64,000 nucleotides of DNA from JAMXLO01 sp963832895 (GCA_963832895.1 CAWHVQ010000014.1:124001-188000); one strand, 5' to 3'. Shown: positions 25,374 through 33,393, counted from the stretch's first letter. The notes: generated by a model from the sequence alone, not told the origin. Program-made: numbers and translations.

Positions 25374-26039
25374 TCAGCCGGCGGTTGCCGTGACGGGTTG
25401 CGCGGGCGCGGGGGTTCGCAGCAGTGCCGCGACGATGTCCGGCTCCGGCGGGCCGAAGTCGAGCCGAGCGGGGAGGCCGCCCGCTGCGCGGATGCGGTCG
25501 GCGCGGTCGGGATACATGACGGCGTAGAGATCGGCGTCGGCGTCGATCGTGGCCTGGGTGCGCTCGGGTTCGGCTGCGTCGGGCGGCGGCGTCTCGGCCA
25601 CGGCGGGCGCGGGCGGCACGACGACCGACCTGAACCAGTAGCCGGCCTTTTCCATGGCCGCAGGGTGCATCTCGGCCTGCAGCTTCTCGCGCCTGACCTG
25701 GATGCGCGCGAGGGCGCGCTGCGCGGCATCGGACTGGCGGGCCATCGAGGCGGCCTGGGCGCGGCACTGGCGGACCTTGTCCGGGTCGGCGGTGGCGAGG
25801 GCGGCCGAGCGGAGGGCGTCGGCGGCGTGCGCGTCGGCCGCGACGGCGCGGACGGCGAGACGCGCCTCGAAGGCGTCGCAGGGGGTGAGGCAGGCGACGG
25901 CGTCCATCGCGCGCTGCTCGCGCCGGGCGCGGGTCGCCGGGTCTTCGTCCGGGAGCGGCGGGAGCTGGGCGCGGAGGTCGGCGAAGATCTCGCGGTAGTT
26001 GGCACCGGAGGGGTTGGCGTCGGGGGTATCGAGGTGCAT
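25374..26039 (-). CDS. Hypothetical protein, Ala/Arg-rich
   Basis: Unrecognised 221-residue protein, alanine- and arginine-rich and mostly helical, with no signal peptide or membrane helix. The N-terminal part, ANYREIFADLRAQLPPLPDE, reads like real protein and resembles hypothetical proteins I associate with Acetobacteraceae, often near phage or transposon genes. The ATG at 26039 gives MHLDTPDANPSG; the frame continues 20 codons upstream to another start. High GC opens long overlapping frames on both strands here, so the call rests on the plausible sequence of this frame. It borders the AT-richer island to its right. Confidence 0.5.
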   Translation of the reverse strand: MHLDTPDANPSGANYREIFADLRAQLPPLPDEDPATRARREQRAMDAVACLTPCDAFEARLAVRAVAADAHAADALRSAALATADPDKVRQCRAQAASMARQSDAAQRALARIQVRREKLQAEMHPAAMEKAGYWFRSVVVPPAPAVAETPPPDAAEPERTQATIDADADLYAVMYPDRADRIRAAGGLPARLDFGPPEPDIVAALLRTPAPAQPVTATAG

Positions 26040-26129
26040 GGCGCTCGCCGGGTTTGGGTGGAAATCCCGGGAGGTGGTGGTTAGTAGGGATAAAGTCAAT
26101 GGTTAGGAGGCTGCTTGGCGACGGGGCGC

Positions 26130-26322
26130 CAAAGGCGCTGTGCAGAAATGCGTTCAGAAGACCCTGTTCGCAAAACAGATGTATCTGGGTACGGTCGGCG
26201 GGGCGCTGGAGACTACGGTTGAGAGCCAGCTTTCAGCCGTTTCAGCGACGGTCAGCGAGGGAGATTTCTGAACGGATAAGGCGAACGCGCCCCCTGGTCG
26301 ATGCCGTGGTCAGGGTGGTCAC
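26130..26322. repeat. Left arm of diverged inverted repeat flanking the island
   Basis: This stretch matches, in reverse orientation, the one at 28285-28460. The best block is ACGGTTGAGAGCCAGCTTT, followed by shared ATTTCTGAA and GCGCCCCCTGGTCGATGCCG. Similarity by eye runs over roughly 170-190 bases with many substitutions and small gaps. In one frame both arms read as the tail of a related protein (GTVxGxLETTVESQL, ending at the same stop), so they may be remains of a duplicated gene or element. The 348 bases between the hypothetical gene and the nuclease gene hold nothing else that I recognise. Confidence 0.6.
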
Positions 26323-26387
26323 CCTGGTGAAAACACCCCTTCTGCCGCCTCGCAACTGATCGAGCGACCGGTTCGGCGGTGCACCGA

Positions 26388-27749
26388 TTATACCAGATGC
26401 TCCAACACATCATCTGCCGTAATGATCCCACTGGCACTGAACAACCGTTGAATACCATCCGGCCCAAGGGCGACTGCTAGTGGCGCTCGCAGTCGCTGAT
26501 CAACGATGGATACAAGGGCGGTCGTCTCTACGAGGCACACCTCATTGATATTCGTTTCCATCTTTAGGGAGCGGATGAGATCGTCGAAATCGTCCGCAAA
26601 ACTGCTTGAGATGATCACATAATATATATTGCGTAGTCCGCGACCCCGCTTGAGGACTCGACTCTGGGAATCGATGTACTGCCGGATTGCACGATCATCA
26701 GTCCCCATTTTGTATCCGTCAGCGCGAGCTTTGGCATCCCACAGTATGGCGTATGACTCATCAACCGCTATCGCCTGACCGTCAGGCACCCGCCCCTTAC
26801 CTTGGCCCAACAGTTGAGCCTCGAATCCCAAAACAGCAAAGGCAGCGTTTATGCACTTCTCGAACGCCCGATCAAGTGTCGTTCCTGACCGCTGCGCCAT
26901 TTCTCTGAATTCGGGCTCATTGCGCCCCAAACTGGGTATAATCGCGACGATTGGCGGCACGTAGCTCTCTGGCAGCGATGGGTGTTCACCTGCTGACCTC
27001 GTCGTAATGATCTTGACGGACGGGCGAGTTACGGGCGCGCGGCGGTCGCCGTCTCTCCCAACGTGAACTTGAGGGCTACCAACGGATAACTTCCCCTTGA
27101 ACCAAAAAACATGCTCGACGTCATACAGGCCAAAATCTCTACCGGCGGCTTTATAAAATAGCTCTCTAAGAGTTTCATGCAGCCGCTTATAAGTTAGATA
27201 ATCCTGACCTATCTCTCCGGTCTCTTCCGAGAGATTCATTCCTTCTATCACTTGAACAGAGTTAGTGTAATATACCGGCCAAACTTCACGTTCTTGGATT
27301 TGCCAGAAATAGGATACGAAGAACGCACTACTGTTTGGATTAGGGCGCTTGCGAACGTCGCCGCCAGCTTCTAGGAATTGTTGGCCAATGCGTACCACGT
27401 AGCTCTTGAAATTTCGTAGACGAGTCGCGGCATCTTCTTCCCCTGCTGGTACACGTATTGCTGATCTAAATTGGGTATCGAATTCGGACAAGTCTTCCGC
27501 TGTCTTCATAAGCAGGTTAAAGAACATCTGGCCTTTGATCCCACCAAATCCCCACAGTGGGTTCTGTCTATTTGTGGCATCGACCTGACGCTGGAGGTCG
27601 GCGGCGGCGAGCGAGCCATCGAAATATCGACCCAGAAGAGGCTTCAGCTTCTGCTCGATGACCTCGATACGCATGCTATCTGTTTCCGCTTCGGAATCCA
27701 CAAGCGTGCGACCCTCTCCGCTCGCCGGTGCGGCCAGGTACTCGCTCAA
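26388..27749 (-). CDS. FokI-type nuclease-domain protein (putative restriction/defence endonuclease)
   Basis: A 453-residue protein whose C-terminal third resembles the FokI cleavage domain. The PD-(D/E)xK core is VPDGQAIAVD...ILWDAKAR, with Asp323, Asp338 and Lys340 matching FokI Asp450, Asp467 and Lys469; ADGYKMGTDDRAIRQYID follows as in FokI GGYN...QRYV. The middle part (SYFWQIQEREVWPVYYTNS, about 146-164) resembles N-terminal regions of McrB-like restriction proteins and may recognise DNA. No methyltransferase gene is adjacent. Base composition is clearly more AT-rich than the neighbours. The start is a TTG, and the same frame continues upstream without a usual start codon, so the N-terminus is uncertain. 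A role in phage or plasmid defence is inference. Confidence 0.72.
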   Translation of the reverse strand: MSEYLAAPASGEGRTLVDSEAETDSMRIEVIEQKLKPLLGRYFDGSLAAADLQRQVDATNRQNPLWGFGGIKGQMFFNLLMKTAEDLSEFDTQFRSAIRVPAGEEDAATRLRNFKSYVVRIGQQFLEAGGDVRKRPNPNSSAFFVSYFWQIQEREVWPVYYTNSVQVIEGMNLSEETGEIGQDYLTYKRLHETLRELFYKAAGRDFGLYDVEHVFWFKGKLSVGSPQVHVGRDGDRRAPVTRPSVKIITTRSAGEHPSLPESYVPPIVAIIPSLGRNEPEFREMAQRSGTTLDRAFEKCINAAFAVLGFEAQLLGQGKGRVPDGQAIAVDESYAILWDAKARADGYKMGTDDRAIRQYIDSQSRVLKRGRGLRNIYYVIISSSFADDFDDLIRSLKMETNINEVCLVETTALVSIVDQRLRAPLAVALGPDGIQRLFSASGIITADDVLEHLV

Positions 27750-27948
27750 TGCATTGAGCGCAATGTCCCGGAGTTCCGGAGTGAGCTTATAAGACTGGAT
27801 GGTATCCGTGACCGCACCTCTAGTTCAAAGCTAGAATAGCTACTGCAAGGTAGTTCAACAGGATCGGGTCGGAAAGGGGAATATGCGTGAGCCATCCTGA
27901 ACAGGAAACGCCGAGGCGGCGAGCATCAAGGCGACATTTGGCGTAGGA

Positions 27949-28258
27949 TTGAGACCAGACCGGCACGTGGCGACCGTCTATAAGCTCAATTCGACCTATT
28001 GGGGGTGTTTCCAGTGGCGCGGCAAGGAAGTCAGGCGATCCGCCCATACCATCTCCAAGGCCACTGCCCAGGAGTTTCGCGTCGGGCCTCTCGATGAACA
28101 TCGGCGTCTCGACCGGGGCGGGAATCGCCGCCGAACGTACTAAAAGCTCTGGAACGCTTCAGCTACAATTATCTGCCAACTCTGAAGCCGAAGACGCTGG
28201 AGCGATACCACACGAGCTTCCGCCAACTGCGTCCCGTATTCGGCAACTTGCTTCGTTT
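27949..28258 (+). pseudogene. Decayed tyrosine integrase remnant
   Basis: Two pieces of a tyrosine-type integrase N-terminus survive in different frames. The first, from about 27964 to 28070, reads VATVYKLNSTYWGCFQWRG then KEVRRSAHTISKATAQEF, the usual arm-binding domain of such integrases. The second, from 28152, reads ERFSYNYLPTLKPKTLERYH then TSFRQLRPVFGNL, the SAM-like core-binding domain. A stop codon and at least one frameshift separate them, and the catalytic domain is missing because similarity ends where the right inverted-repeat arm begins. This is a dead gene, and evidence that the island was once mobile. Confidence 0.6.
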
Positions 28259-28284
28259 TGCGGAAGTCGCCGATCACCCTGTCC

Positions 28285-28460
28285 GTCCTGACCGCGGCAT
28301 CGACCAGGGGGGCGCGTCCACTTTACCACTTCAGAAATTTCCCTCGTCGCCGACCATTAAAAGCTGGCTCTCAACCGTTGTTTCCAGTGACCCGGCGACC
28401 GTTCCTGAAACCATCCGTTTTGCCACCACTGCCTTTTCTTGAACGCTGCCAGAATGCCGC
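28285..28460. repeat. Right arm of diverged inverted repeat flanking the island
   Basis: Reverse-complement counterpart of 26130-26322. Read on the minus strand it contains ACGGTTGAGAGCCAGCTTT, AAATTTCTGAA and CCTGGTCGATGCCGCGGTCAG in the same order. It directly truncates the integrase remnant. The following 250 bases, up to the glucanase gene, show no protein that I recognise. Confidence 0.6.
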
Positions 28461-28709
28461 TCGGGCGCACGGGGCGATCGCCTGGCGTCCGCCCGCGCTA
28501 TCGAGTTGGCTTAGCTGAGAGAGCAGCACCGCCTGGCTGCCCCCCGCCACCAGGCTCGCGAATGAGGCGCGCCAAGCATTCTCCTTCGATGACCCGTTTC
28601 GTCGCTTTGCTCCTGACAAGGAACCATGAGCAGACTGTGCCACGCGCATCAAGGGAAAACGTGAACGGCCGGCCATCGGCGGCCATGACGGGTGGCGGTT
28701 GCGTCCCGC

Positions 28710-29615
28710 CTAAGCCTCCACCGCGCTGAGCGGTCGTTCGTCGGCGGTTGCTGAGAACTGGAATTTCGGCACTCCGGCCTTATTGCACAATCCCCAGTAG
28801 GGACCCCATGAACCCTCCGCCGTCTTCCAGGGCTCGTCGTACATCTCGAACCAGAAGGTATCGAATGACATGCTGAGGCTATTGTGGCCCGATACCCATT
28901 TTCTCGTTGTTATATAGTTGGTCTGTTCGTTTGCGATGGATGTCTCCCGGCCGCCGGCACTGGGCCAGCCGATCTCAGCAATGATGACCCGCTTGCCGAG
29001 TGCCGCCACCTGCTGCATCCCGTTGCTCCATGACCACGCCATGTTCGCGTCGATGTTGTTGGGCTGGGCACCGCCGTACCATGGATAGACGGTCAGGTAG
29101 ACGACGCTCTCGCAGGCCTCCACGACGCCCTGCCACGGCGAGTTCGGGTCCTGCAATACGGTTCCACTGAAGCACACGGTCACAGAGGTGTTCGCCGGAA
29201 CAGCAGAATAGTTCGGGCGCGTTGCTATCGCATACTTAACGGCCTTGAGGACGTCGCTTGGATTATACACTCCGACATCGGTGCGATTGACCTCGTTCCC
29301 GATCACCAGGTGCATCGCCGCGCTTGGATGAGCCTGCAGTTCAGCCCATGCGGTATCGATCCGCTGTTTATTCAAGGCGTCGTTGTTGGGCACTATCCAG
29401 ACCCCGAGGGCAACTTTGAGGCCGTGCTTTGCAGCGGCAGCGACGTTCCAGATATTACCGTCTGTGGTGCCGCCCTGCGAGTATGTCCGAATGCACTTAA
29501 AGCCGGCGGCGGCGATCTGCCTGATGTCGGCATTGACCTGGCTCTCGGGCACCGGATGAGGAGGAGGTGTGGTTTCCAGCCGGTATGGCGAATAGCAGAC
29601 ACCAAAAAAGGCCAT
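28710..29615 (-). CDS. Glycoside hydrolase family 17 (beta-1,3-glucanase-like)
   Basis: Predicted GH17 enzyme, the family of endo-1,3-beta-glucanases and glucanosyltransferases, 301 residues forming a TIM barrel. The N-terminus FFGVCYSPYRLE is the first barrel strand, the acid/base Glu is in MHLVIGNEVNRTD, and the nucleophile Glu is in VIIAEIGWPSAGG; VYLTVYPWYGG and FEMYDEPWK are further family blocks. No signal peptide is visible, so it may stay in the cytoplasm or have an unrecognised export route. It stands alone, next to the integrase-bearing island, and a 9-base-pair hairpin lies 36 bases upstream of its start. Family call is strong; substrate is inferred. Confidence 0.87.
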   Translation of the reverse strand: MAFFGVCYSPYRLETTPPPHPVPESQVNADIRQIAAAGFKCIRTYSQGGTTDGNIWNVAAAAKHGLKVALGVWIVPNNDALNKQRIDTAWAELQAHPSAAMHLVIGNEVNRTDVGVYNPSDVLKAVKYAIATRPNYSAVPANTSVTVCFSGTVLQDPNSPWQGVVEACESVVYLTVYPWYGGAQPNNIDANMAWSWSNGMQQVAALGKRVIIAEIGWPSAGGRETSIANEQTNYITTRKWVSGHNSLSMSFDTFWFEMYDEPWKTAEGSWGPYWGLCNKAGVPKFQFSATADERPLSAVEA

Positions 29616-29650
29616 TGGATCGCTCCTGCGTTGGGCAACGTCGCCGCGAG

Positions 29651-29673
29651 CGGCATCGCTTCCTGCGATGCCG
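29651..29673. other. Hairpin in leader of the GH17 gene
   Basis: Perfect 9-base stem CGGCATCGC/GCGATGCCG with loop TTCCT, extended weakly on both sides. On the minus strand it lies 36 bases upstream of the glucanase start, so it may be a leader structure or an upstream terminator. No T tract is present. Confidence 0.4.
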
Positions 29674-29809
29674 TTCGAGCGGGTGGTTCTAGCACCGATC
29701 CAAATGGTTTCATTCGCCAGATGTGACGAATGGCGCGTTAATAATGGGTGATAATCCGGCGCGCGACGGACCTGAGGCGCCCGCCCCCTGAGGCAGCAGT
29801 CCTTACCTT

Positions 29810-29823
29810 TTGATCTGGATCAA
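29810..29823. promoter_or_regulatory. FNR/FixK-type box
   Basis: TTGATCTGGATCAA is an exact match to the palindromic TTGAT-N4-ATCAA site of FNR, Anr and FixK regulators. Its centre is about 70 bases ahead of the start of the small membrane-protein gene at 29887, a spacing that suits activation from about -41.5 of a transcript beginning near 29858. It points to induction under low oxygen. Confidence 0.65.
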
Positions 29824-29886
29824 AGCCAGGCCGATGTCGCGTGGTGCACACATCGCATCTGTGCAGCAGATCGAGGGCAATTCAGC

Positions 29887-30039
29887 ATGAGCGTGACCCA
29901 TCCGTCTACCGGCTTCGCTCCAGTCAGCGGCCATGGCTTTGCATCAGCGCATCCGCAATTGTCGCCGTTCCTTGTCGCGGTGGGAATCTTTGTCGCGACT
30001 GTCGCGGTGGCGCTCGCGTTCACCGGCCTGCCGGCATAG
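29887..30039 (+). CDS. Small single-span membrane protein (50 aa), probably oxygen-regulated
   Basis: Fifty-residue product that begins MSVTHPSTGFAPVSGHGF and has one membrane helix near its C-terminus (PFLVAVGIFVATVAVALAF). No family is recognised. Three signals support a real gene: a perfect FNR/FixK box 70 bases upstream, a GAGGG ribosome site about 10 bases before the ATG, and a 10-base-pair perfect hairpin that begins 9 bases after the stop. Small single-span proteins under FNR control are often subunits or assembly factors of terminal oxidases or other respiratory complexes, but no such genes are adjacent, so its partner is unknown. Confidence 0.55.
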   Translation: MSVTHPSTGFAPVSGHGFASAHPQLSPFLVAVGIFVATVAVALAFTGLPA

Positions 30040-30048
30040 GCCGCAACG

Positions 30049-30080
30049 CCGCACCGGACGCGGTCCTGCATCCGGTGCGG
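30049..30080. terminator. Bidirectional terminator-like hairpin
   Basis: Perfect 10-base stem CCGCACCGGA/TCCGGTGCGG with a 12-base loop, placed between the stop of the small membrane-protein gene (+) and the stop of the LLM oxidoreductase gene (-). Its position between convergent genes supports a terminator; a T tract is lacking. Confidence 0.55.
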
Positions 30081-30096
30081 TGAAGCAGGATTCGGC

Positions 30097-31302
30097 CTAT
30101 TCTGCCGCGGGCCGCGCCGGTACCGGCACGGTATTCGGGCCGAACCGCTCGCGATACGGCGTGGTATCGATCTCTTCGAGTTCGATCTCGCGCGCCAGCA
30201 CGCGGCGCTTCCATTCCTGGTGCGCCGGTTCGTCGGCGTGGAATTCCGGCATCACCTCGCGCGCGAACAGCTCCAGGCTTTCGCAGATGTGCGGGTGCGA
30301 ATTCTTGCCGGCCTGATTGAGCAGGATCACCTGATCGATGTTCGAGGTGAGGAACCGGCGCAGTTTTCTCCGAAGTGTCTCCGGCGAGCCGATCAGCCCG
30401 CCCGAGATGGCGCGCGCCGCCGCCTCGGGGTTCTCGCGCTTCCACTTGTTGTATTCGTCCCACATGTTGACGGTGTAGGGATCCGGCCGCTTCCGCCCGG
30501 AGCTTGAACCGTAGAAGCGCAGCGCAAACTGGAAGAACGTCGCACCGTCCGCGCGACGCCGCGCCTCCTCGTCGGTCTCGGCGCACATGAAGTAGCTGAC
30601 CAGCGCGATGTTCGGATTGGTCTGGTAGTCGGCCAGCTTCTCCTGCTGCTTGACGAACATGTTGTAGTAGGCGTGCACCCAGGCGTGCGCGGCGTCCGCG
30701 CTCAGGAACTGGAAGCCCAGCGCGCCCAGTCCGCGGCGGCCGGCCATCTCGATCGTCTCGAGTTGCGAGCACGCAACCCACAACGGCGGGTGCGGCTTCT
30801 GTACCGGCTTCGGCAGCACATTGCGCATCGGCATCTTGTGCCACTTGGTGTCGAGCTCGACGCCCTGATCCTTGAACATCGGGATGATGCAGCGGAGCGC
30901 GTCTTCCCAGACCTCGCGCTTGGTCTCCATGTCGCGGTCGAAGCCGCCGAGTTCGGTGACGGAGGCGGACTCGCCGGTGCCCATCTCGACGCGGCCGTTG
31001 GAGACCAGATCGAGCGCCGCGATGCGCTCGGCGATGCGTTGCGGCGGGTTGGTGGTGAGCTGCACGATGCCATGGCCGAGCCGGATGTTCTTGGTGCGCT
31101 GGCTGGCGGCACCGAGGAACACCTCGGGTGCGGGAGAGTGCGAGTACTCCTCGAGGAAGTGGTGCTCGACCTCCCAGGCGTAGTCGTAGCCAAGCCGGTC
31201 AGCCAACTCCACCTGATCGAGCGCATTCTGATAGAGCTGGCGTTCATCGTCCGGGCCCCAAGGGCGCGGCAGTTGCAGCTCGTAGAAGATGCCGAATTTC
31301 AT
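30097..31302 (-). CDS. LLM class flavin-dependent oxidoreductase
   Basis: Bacterial-luciferase-like (LLM) monooxygenase or reductase that uses FMN or F420, 401 residues in a TIM-barrel fold. The start KFGIFYELQLPRPWG, the block YDYAWEVEHHFLEEY, IRLGHGIVQLTTNPPQRIAE and GRVEMGTGESAS are hallmarks of the group with the EHHF motif. It starts at an ATG with a GGAAAA stretch upstream and ends at the bidirectional hairpin. A second LLM protein (62147) and the related RutA (63403) lie further on. Substrate unknown; alkanal-type chemistry cannot be assumed. Confidence 0.88.
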   Translation of the reverse strand: MKFGIFYELQLPRPWGPDDERQLYQNALDQVELADRLGYDYAWEVEHHFLEEYSHSPAPEVFLGAASQRTKNIRLGHGIVQLTTNPPQRIAERIAALDLVSNGRVEMGTGESASVTELGGFDRDMETKREVWEDALRCIIPMFKDQGVELDTKWHKMPMRNVLPKPVQKPHPPLWVACSQLETIEMAGRRGLGALGFQFLSADAAHAWVHAYYNMFVKQQEKLADYQTNPNIALVSYFMCAETDEEARRRADGATFFQFALRFYGSSSGRKRPDPYTVNMWDEYNKWKRENPEAAARAISGGLIGSPETLRRKLRRFLTSNIDQVILLNQAGKNSHPHICESLELFAREVMPEFHADEPAHQEWKRRVLAREIELEEIDTTPYRERFGPNTVPVPARPAAE

Positions 31303-31375
31303 GCGATTTTCCTTGACCTACTGCCGAGTATCCCGCCGGAGGCCGGGCCTAGTGTCAAGGCTGTTGGCGCCGCCG

Positions 31376-32752
31376 CTATGCTACCGGCGCCAGTTCCTCA
31401 GCGAGCGACGGCAGCAGTTCCGCCACTGTCGGATGGATGTGCATGGCGCGTCGCAGCACCGCGTCGGGCGCGCCGGCATACATCAGGTCGAGAATGCAGT
31501 GGATGGCCTCATCGCCGCCGGTGCCGAGGATTGCCGCCCCGAGGATCTTGCGAGTGTCGCCATCCACGACGAGCTTCATCAGCCCCGCAGTCTCGCCTTT
31601 CTCGATCGCTCGTGCCACGTCCGCCATGGCCATGCTGGCGACCAGCACGTTGTGGCCCGACTTTCGTGCCTCGGCCTCGGTCATGCCCGCGCGCCCGAGC
31701 GGCGGGTCGGTATAGAGCGCGTAGGTGGCGATGCGGTCGTTCACCGTGCGCGTCTCGCCATCCAGCAGATTGCCGGCGACGATTTCGAAGTCGTTGTACG
31801 ACGTGTGGGTGAATGCGCCGCGACCGTTGCAGTCGCCGAGCGCCCAGATCCCCGGTACGTTGGTGCGCAGCTGATCATCGACGGTGATGTGGCCGCGGGC
31901 ATCGACCGTGATGCCGGCGCGTTCGAGGCCGAGATCGTCGGTGTTCGGCCGCCGTCCGGTCGCGAGCAGCAGATGCGATCCATCGAGCGTAAGATGCGTA
32001 TCGCCGCTGGTCAGACTGAGTGCGACGCCTTGCTGTGACGGCGACACCGCCACATCGCGTACCGCGCAGACGATGCGCACGCCTTCGCTGCCCAGGATGT
32101 CCCGTATGGCGTCGGAGATCTCGGTGTCCTCGCGCGGCACCAGCCGAGGCCCGGCTTCCAGCACGGAAACCTGCGCGCCGAAACGGCGGAAGATCTGCGC
32201 GAACTCCAGTCCGACGTAGCTGCCGCCAAGTATGATCAGATGGCGCGGCACGGCATCGAGGTCGAGCACTGTCGAGTTGGTGAGATAGGGCACGCTGTCG
32301 ATACCGGGCACCGCAGGCACCGCTGCCCTGCCCCCGACATCGATGAAGATCTGCTGTGCGGTCAGACGCTCGCTGCCGGCCTCGATCTCGTGCGCGGCAA
32401 CGAAGCGCGCGTGGCCGCGAAGCACGGTGCAGTTCTCGGTCGCGCGCAGGGATGCTTCGGTCGCCGCGCTCCACGACCCGACGATCTCATCCTTGCGCTG
32501 CTTCACCCGGCGCATGTCCACCGTGACGCCGCCGCCGACCACCACACCGAACTCGGCGGCGCGGCGCGCCATGTGTGCGGCATAGGCACTGGCGACCAAC
32601 GTCTTGGTGGGTGTGCAGCCGGTGTTGATGCATGTCCCGCCGAATGCGCCGCGTTCGATGATTGCGACGTGCCGCCCGGCGCCTGCGAGACGCTTGGCGA
32701 GAGGTGGACCGGCCTGGCCGCTGCCGATGATGATGGCGTCAAATGTCTGCAC
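31376..32752 (-). CDS. FAD-dependent pyridine nucleotide-disulfide oxidoreductase (mercuric-reductase-like)
   Basis: Flavoprotein disulfide reductase, 458 residues. The FAD loop is AIIIGSGQAGPPLAKRLAGAG, the redox-active disulfide GGTCINTGCTPTKT, the NAD(P)H-binding loop LIILGGSYVGLEFAQIF, the second FAD block GIWALGDCNGRG and the C-terminal dimer motif HIHPTVAELLPSL. Order and spacing resemble MerA and dihydrolipoamide dehydrogenase, but the N-terminal metal-binding domain and the C-terminal cysteine pair of MerA are absent, so mercury reduction is unlikely. The GTG at 32752 is chosen because GGAGGAA lies just upstream; an open frame extends 64 codons further without homology. The true electron acceptor is unknown. 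Confidence 0.87.
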   Translation of the reverse strand: MQTFDAIIIGSGQAGPPLAKRLAGAGRHVAIIERGAFGGTCINTGCTPTKTLVASAYAAHMARRAAEFGVVVGGGVTVDMRRVKQRKDEIVGSWSAATEASLRATENCTVLRGHARFVAAHEIEAGSERLTAQQIFIDVGGRAAVPAVPGIDSVPYLTNSTVLDLDAVPRHLIILGGSYVGLEFAQIFRRFGAQVSVLEAGPRLVPREDTEISDAIRDILGSEGVRIVCAVRDVAVSPSQQGVALSLTSGDTHLTLDGSHLLLATGRRPNTDDLGLERAGITVDARGHITVDDQLRTNVPGIWALGDCNGRGAFTHTSYNDFEIVAGNLLDGETRTVNDRIATYALYTDPPLGRAGMTEAEARKSGHNVLVASMAMADVARAIEKGETAGLMKLVVDGDTRKILGAAILGTGGDEAIHCILDLMYAGAPDAVLRRAMHIHPTVAELLPSLAEELAPVA

Positions 32753-32996
32753 TGATGTTCCTCCGTCTGCGGCAACGATCGATCCCAGCTCACGAGAGAT
32801 TGTAGCATCCCCACACGCGGGGCCGGCGGCTCGGCCGACCGGCGCATGAACCGATCGCATCTGGGAAGTGGCGTCACTCAGGTCGGCGCTGCACTCTCGC
32901 ACAGCACAACTCTGGTTGCATCGGCCCTTGGCTCCGTCGTGCAATCCTTCGGTGCCGCGCTACGATACCGCGTGGTGGGGACCAGGAGGTCAACCA

Positions 32997-33371
32997 ATGC
33001 CAACAGCGAGCCGACCGAATGCAGCGCGCAATTCCATAGTAATGCGCTTGCAGGTCGGCGTGGTTGCGCTGGCCTTCGTCGCGCACCCGGTCCTGGCAGC
33101 GCCACCGCCCGATGCCGATCCAGCACTCGCGCCATGGTTCAATAGCCTGCGCCAGCCCTGGACCAACGCGCTGTGCTGCTCAATGGCCGATTGCAGGCCG
33201 GTCAATTCGCGACTCAACGATGGCCACTACGAGGCACTGATCGAGGGCGAATGGCGCCGGGTGCCCGATCATCTGATCCTAAATCGCAATGACAATCCAA
33301 CCGGCCGTGCAATCGTCTGTTGGACGCCACAGGTGGGCATCCTTTGCTTCGTTCGCGCGCCCGAAAGTTAG
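32997..33371 (+). CDS. Secreted hypothetical protein with CCSMADC motif
   Basis: Probable periplasmic protein of 124 residues. A basic N-terminus is followed by a hydrophobic helix (VGVVALAFVAHPVLA) ending in a likely signal peptidase site before APPPDAD. The mature part contains WFNSLRQPWTNALCCSMADC, a pattern I know from uncharacterised secreted proteins of Acetobacteraceae and rhizobia, and the C-terminal IVCWTPQVGILCFV. The start at 32997 follows a strong AGGAGGT site; a longer frame upstream lacks one. Function unknown; paired cysteines suggest metal binding or disulfides. Confidence 0.72.
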   Translation: MPTASRPNAARNSIVMRLQVGVVALAFVAHPVLAAPPPDADPALAPWFNSLRQPWTNALCCSMADCRPVNSRLNDGHYEALIEGEWRRVPDHLILNRNDNPTGRAIVCWTPQVGILCFVRAPES

Positions 33372-33393
33372 CCGCGACTTTCGCTGCCTCGGA

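Noticed and set aside
28371..28676. 101-residue minus-strand frame after the right repeat arm
   Set aside because: No family resemblance or ribosome site, and it overlaps the repeat in a frame different from the shared protein tail; left as noncoding or decayed sequence.
31376..32752. Mercuric reductase (merA)
   Set aside because: The disulfide core matches, but the N-terminal metal-binding domain and the C-terminal cysteine pair are absent and no other mer genes are present.
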